Below, one piece after another: positions 62,516-64,000 of a stretch of DNA of 64,000 nt. Position 1 is the stretch's first letter; each line of letters starts with the position of its first letter. Position numbers and translations under genes: made by a program. The notes beneath the pieces are model-generated. The model was not told where the DNA came from. It did not search any database and worked only from the letters and a program-made list of their open reading frames with translations. This DNA comes from Collinsella sp. (GTDB lineage Bacteria; Actinomycetota; Coriobacteriia; Coriobacteriales; Coriobacteriaceae). The stretch is taken from NCBI GenBank assembly GCA_018368345.1, contig JAGZEK010000004.1, positions 84,910-148,909 of the forward strand, written 5' to 3'.

Positions 62516-63097
62516 CTATACGAACCGATCGGGATAGAGAGTCTTATATCGAACCCAGGCATTATTGACGCGAATCAGATAAGCCTGAGTTTCAGGGAAG
62601 GTAATCGCATTATGGAGTGACGTGTTCTGCTGCGCCCATCCGTCGACATTGCGCATACCGGCGTTATAGGCGGCGATGGCACTATCCGTCGACCCGTTGA
62701 AATAGGCGAGAAGATACGAGAGGTATGCGCAGCCAAACTCGATATTCGTAGCCGGATCGTTAAGATTGTCGACCGAATACTCCCCTCCGTCGACAAGGCC
62801 CTTGGCGATCATGTCCTGGGCAGTCTCGGGCATCAGCTGCATCAATCCCTGAGCACCCTGATTCGACTCGGCCTCGGGATCCCAATTCGATTCCGACTTA
62901 ATGACAGCGCACACCAGATACGGATCCAGATTATGCGAAATACTGGATTGCTTTACATACGCCTCGTAGTCAATCGGATACAGCGGCTTAAAGAAAGCGG
63001 CAGGAGCACACGAGTAGACGAGCGAAATAAGGCCGAAGACGAACACAACGGCAAGTGGCGCCACGCGATACCACGTAAAGAAACGTGCCTTAGGCAT
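62516..63097 (-). CDS. Lytic transglycosylase, SLT family
   Basis: 193 residues. An N-terminal membrane anchor or signal (VAPLAVVFVFGLISLVYS, with a Cys soon after) precedes a soluble-lytic-transglycosylase domain. VCAVIKSESNWDPEAES holds the catalytic Glu, GAQGLMQLMPETAQDM the conserved core, and IAAYNAGMRNVDGW the third motif. It cleaves peptidoglycan strands at the cell surface. It overlaps the end of coaE by 8 bases. Confidence 0.92.
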   Translation of the reverse strand: MPKARFFTWYRVAPLAVVFVFGLISLVYSCAPAAFFKPLYPIDYEAYVKQSSISHNLDPYLVCAVIKSESNWDPEAESNQGAQGLMQLMPETAQDMIAKGLVDGGEYSVDNLNDPATNIEFGCAYLSYLLAYFNGSTDSAIAAYNAGMRNVDGWAQQNTSLHNAITFPETQAYLIRVNNAWVRYKTLYPDRFV

Positions 63098-63731
63098 CGG
63101 CCTCCTCCTTATCCGGAGTATCTATAAACCCGTGGCATGCAAGCCATGAGTCAAGCTGCTCAAAGAGCGAATTATCGGCTGCCGAATTATCAATCACCGT
63201 TGTAGCGAGATTGCACAGCGCAGACTCATCGGGCTGGCAAGCAGAACGGGCATCAAAATCAGATGGCTCCATGCCACGTTGAATAGCGCGCTCGCGACGA
63301 ACTGGCAAAGGGGCGCTAATGACCAGAATTTCATCAGCCAAGCCAAATGCATCCTCAAAACCAGTCGGAGCTGAAACCTCGACCACAGCAAAGGGATAAC
63401 GGGGAGATGAAACCGTACAACAAACCGGATCGAGAATCCTAAGCGAAAGCTGTTCAATCAGAACGGGATGCACGATGCCATTGAGCCGTGCGACCGAATC
63501 AGGAGAAGCGAAAGCTCGAGAAGCGAGGATACTGCGGCGAATGCCGCCTTCCTCATCCAAAATGTCCCAACCGAATTCATCCGCGAGAGCATTGACGATA
63601 TCAGAGCCCGGCACATACAGCGATTTTGCAAGCTCATCCAGATCGATAAGCATAGCGCCACGAGATTCGAAATAGCGGCAGGCAGTCGACTTACCCGAAG
63701 CAATATTGCCCAAGACAAATACGGTAAACAT
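63090..63731 (-). CDS. coaE: Dephospho-CoA kinase
   Basis: 213 residues. P-loop FVLGNIASGKSTACRYF, then MLIDLDELAKSL and VHPVLIEQL, typical of CoaE. It adds the 3'-phosphate in the last step of CoA synthesis. The C-terminal third is divergent and rich in Ala/Asp. I use ATG 63731 with AGGGAGG 5-6 bases upstream; a TTG directly before it is also possible. It is coupled to the transglycosylase gene by an 8-base overlap. Confidence 0.9.
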   Translation of the reverse strand: MFTVFVLGNIASGKSTACRYFESRGAMLIDLDELAKSLYVPGSDIVNALADEFGWDILDEEGGIRRSILASRAFASPDSVARLNGIVHPVLIEQLSLRILDPVCCTVSSPRYPFAVVEVSAPTGFEDAFGLADEILVISAPLPVRRERAIQRGMEPSDFDARSACQPDESALCNLATTVIDNSAADNSLFEQLDSWLACHGFIDTPDKEEADA

Positions 63732-63856
63732 CAAGCCCTCCCTAACGCCAATGCGAGTAATTATCGCTCAAATAAACTAGATGGACTCAAAAAACAGCCA
63801 AACAGTAAGAGCGCATACGGGGAAGCTAGGCCCCAAAGCACAACATGTATATAACG

Positions 63857-63888
63857 CAAAAAGGGGGAGGCCGCGAGGCCTCCCCCCT
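63857..63888 (-). terminator. Terminator of the rRNA operon
   Basis: GGGGGAGGCC (63863-63872) and GGCCTCCCCC (63877-63886) form a perfect 10-bp stem with a GCGA loop; the minus strand continues TTTTTGCG. An additional small hairpin GACGGC/GCCGTC (63901-63918) lies just after the 5S end. Confidence 0.92.
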
Positions 63889-63920
63889 TCTAAGTTCGAT
63901 GACGGCTCGGTGCCGTCCAC

Positions 63921-64000
63921 CGGTCAGCGGCGCCCTGGCCTCCCACGGGCTGGCCCCGCAGTACTCTCGGCGCGATGGGGCTTAGCTTCCGGGTTCGGAA
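63921..64000 (-). rRNA. rrf: 5S ribosomal RNA (5' part beyond the window)
   Basis: On the minus strand the sequence TTCCGAACCCGGAAGCTAAG, then CCCCATCGCGCCGAGAGTAC and GGGAGGCCAGGGCGCCGCTG, is the 3' two-thirds of a 5S rRNA. The GGCGCCGCTGACC end should pair with the missing 5' end. The mature 3' end is placed near 63921. It shows that a ribosomal RNA operon runs into the window from the right. Confidence 0.93.

Noticed and set aside
1..64000. CRISPR array, toxin-antitoxin pair or insertion sequence
   Set aside because: I found no regularly spaced repeats, no transposase and no recognisable toxin or antitoxin genes by reading the window.

Overview
The window is about 60% GC, densely coding and strongly biased to the minus strand. 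It contains WhiA and RapZ, SlyD-like FKBP, oxygen-independent NrdDG, butyrate-kinase energy metabolism and many peptide-type ABC transporters. Together these suggest an anaerobic gut actinobacterium of class Coriobacteriia, most likely Collinsella or a close relative. That is inference from gene content, not a database match.

Layout. 1-2279: a cut-off FKBP isomerase, then a plus-strand M19 dipeptidase and a YgjP-like metalloprotease. 2286-3956: a folate operon (folE, an HD-domain hydrolase, folB). 4023-7253: anaerobic ribonucleotide reductase (nrdD, nrdG) behind a promoter overlapped by two NrdR boxes. The nrdD-nrdG gap holds long hairpins, one of which pairs with the nrdG start codon. 7822-15504: an unusual acyl-metabolism locus with an Sfp-type phosphopantetheinyl transferase, a TetR regulator, a thiolase-like enzyme, a DUF35 Zn-ribbon/OB protein, a dedicated acyl carrier protein, a phosphate acyltransferase, butyrate kinase, an MFS transporter and a small membrane protein. 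15597-18482: tRNA-Val, three identical tRNA-Gly, tRNA-Cys, a tRNA-Gly remnant and a GH13 glucosidase. 18588-21907: a partner-switching pair (STAS-HATPase fusion and a PAS/GAF/PP2C phosphatase) and tRNA-Leu. 22489-28431: an oppABCDF operon. 28726-33820: secG and the lower-glycolysis block gpmI, tpiA, pgk, gap. 34014-35852: whiA, rapZ. 35972-46331: a sialic-acid locus (nanE, nanK, nanA, two AXE1-type esterases, a SatABCD-type ABC transporter). 46697-53842: uvrC, murJ, ybaK-type deacylase, uvrA. 54036-60158: a plus-strand block with an LtaS-like enzyme, an Mrp ATPase and two flavoproteins. 60224-63731: uvrB, a lytic transglycosylase, coaE. The window ends in a 5S rRNA, the 3' end of an rRNA operon lying beyond the edge.

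The most interesting item is the 7.8-15.5 kb locus. It joins a carrier protein and its probable activating enzyme to a thiolase/DUF35 pair and to an acyl-phosphate/kinase pair that would make ATP. It reads as a self-contained pathway for conserving energy from an acyl substrate, with the carrier's role unknown. Second is a recurring non-coding architecture: long, often near-perfect inverted repeats enclosing an inner hairpin, several of them within about 25 bases of a minus-strand stop codon. Two of these (17854-17939 and 37768-37862) are related in sequence, so at least part of the set is a dispersed repeat family.
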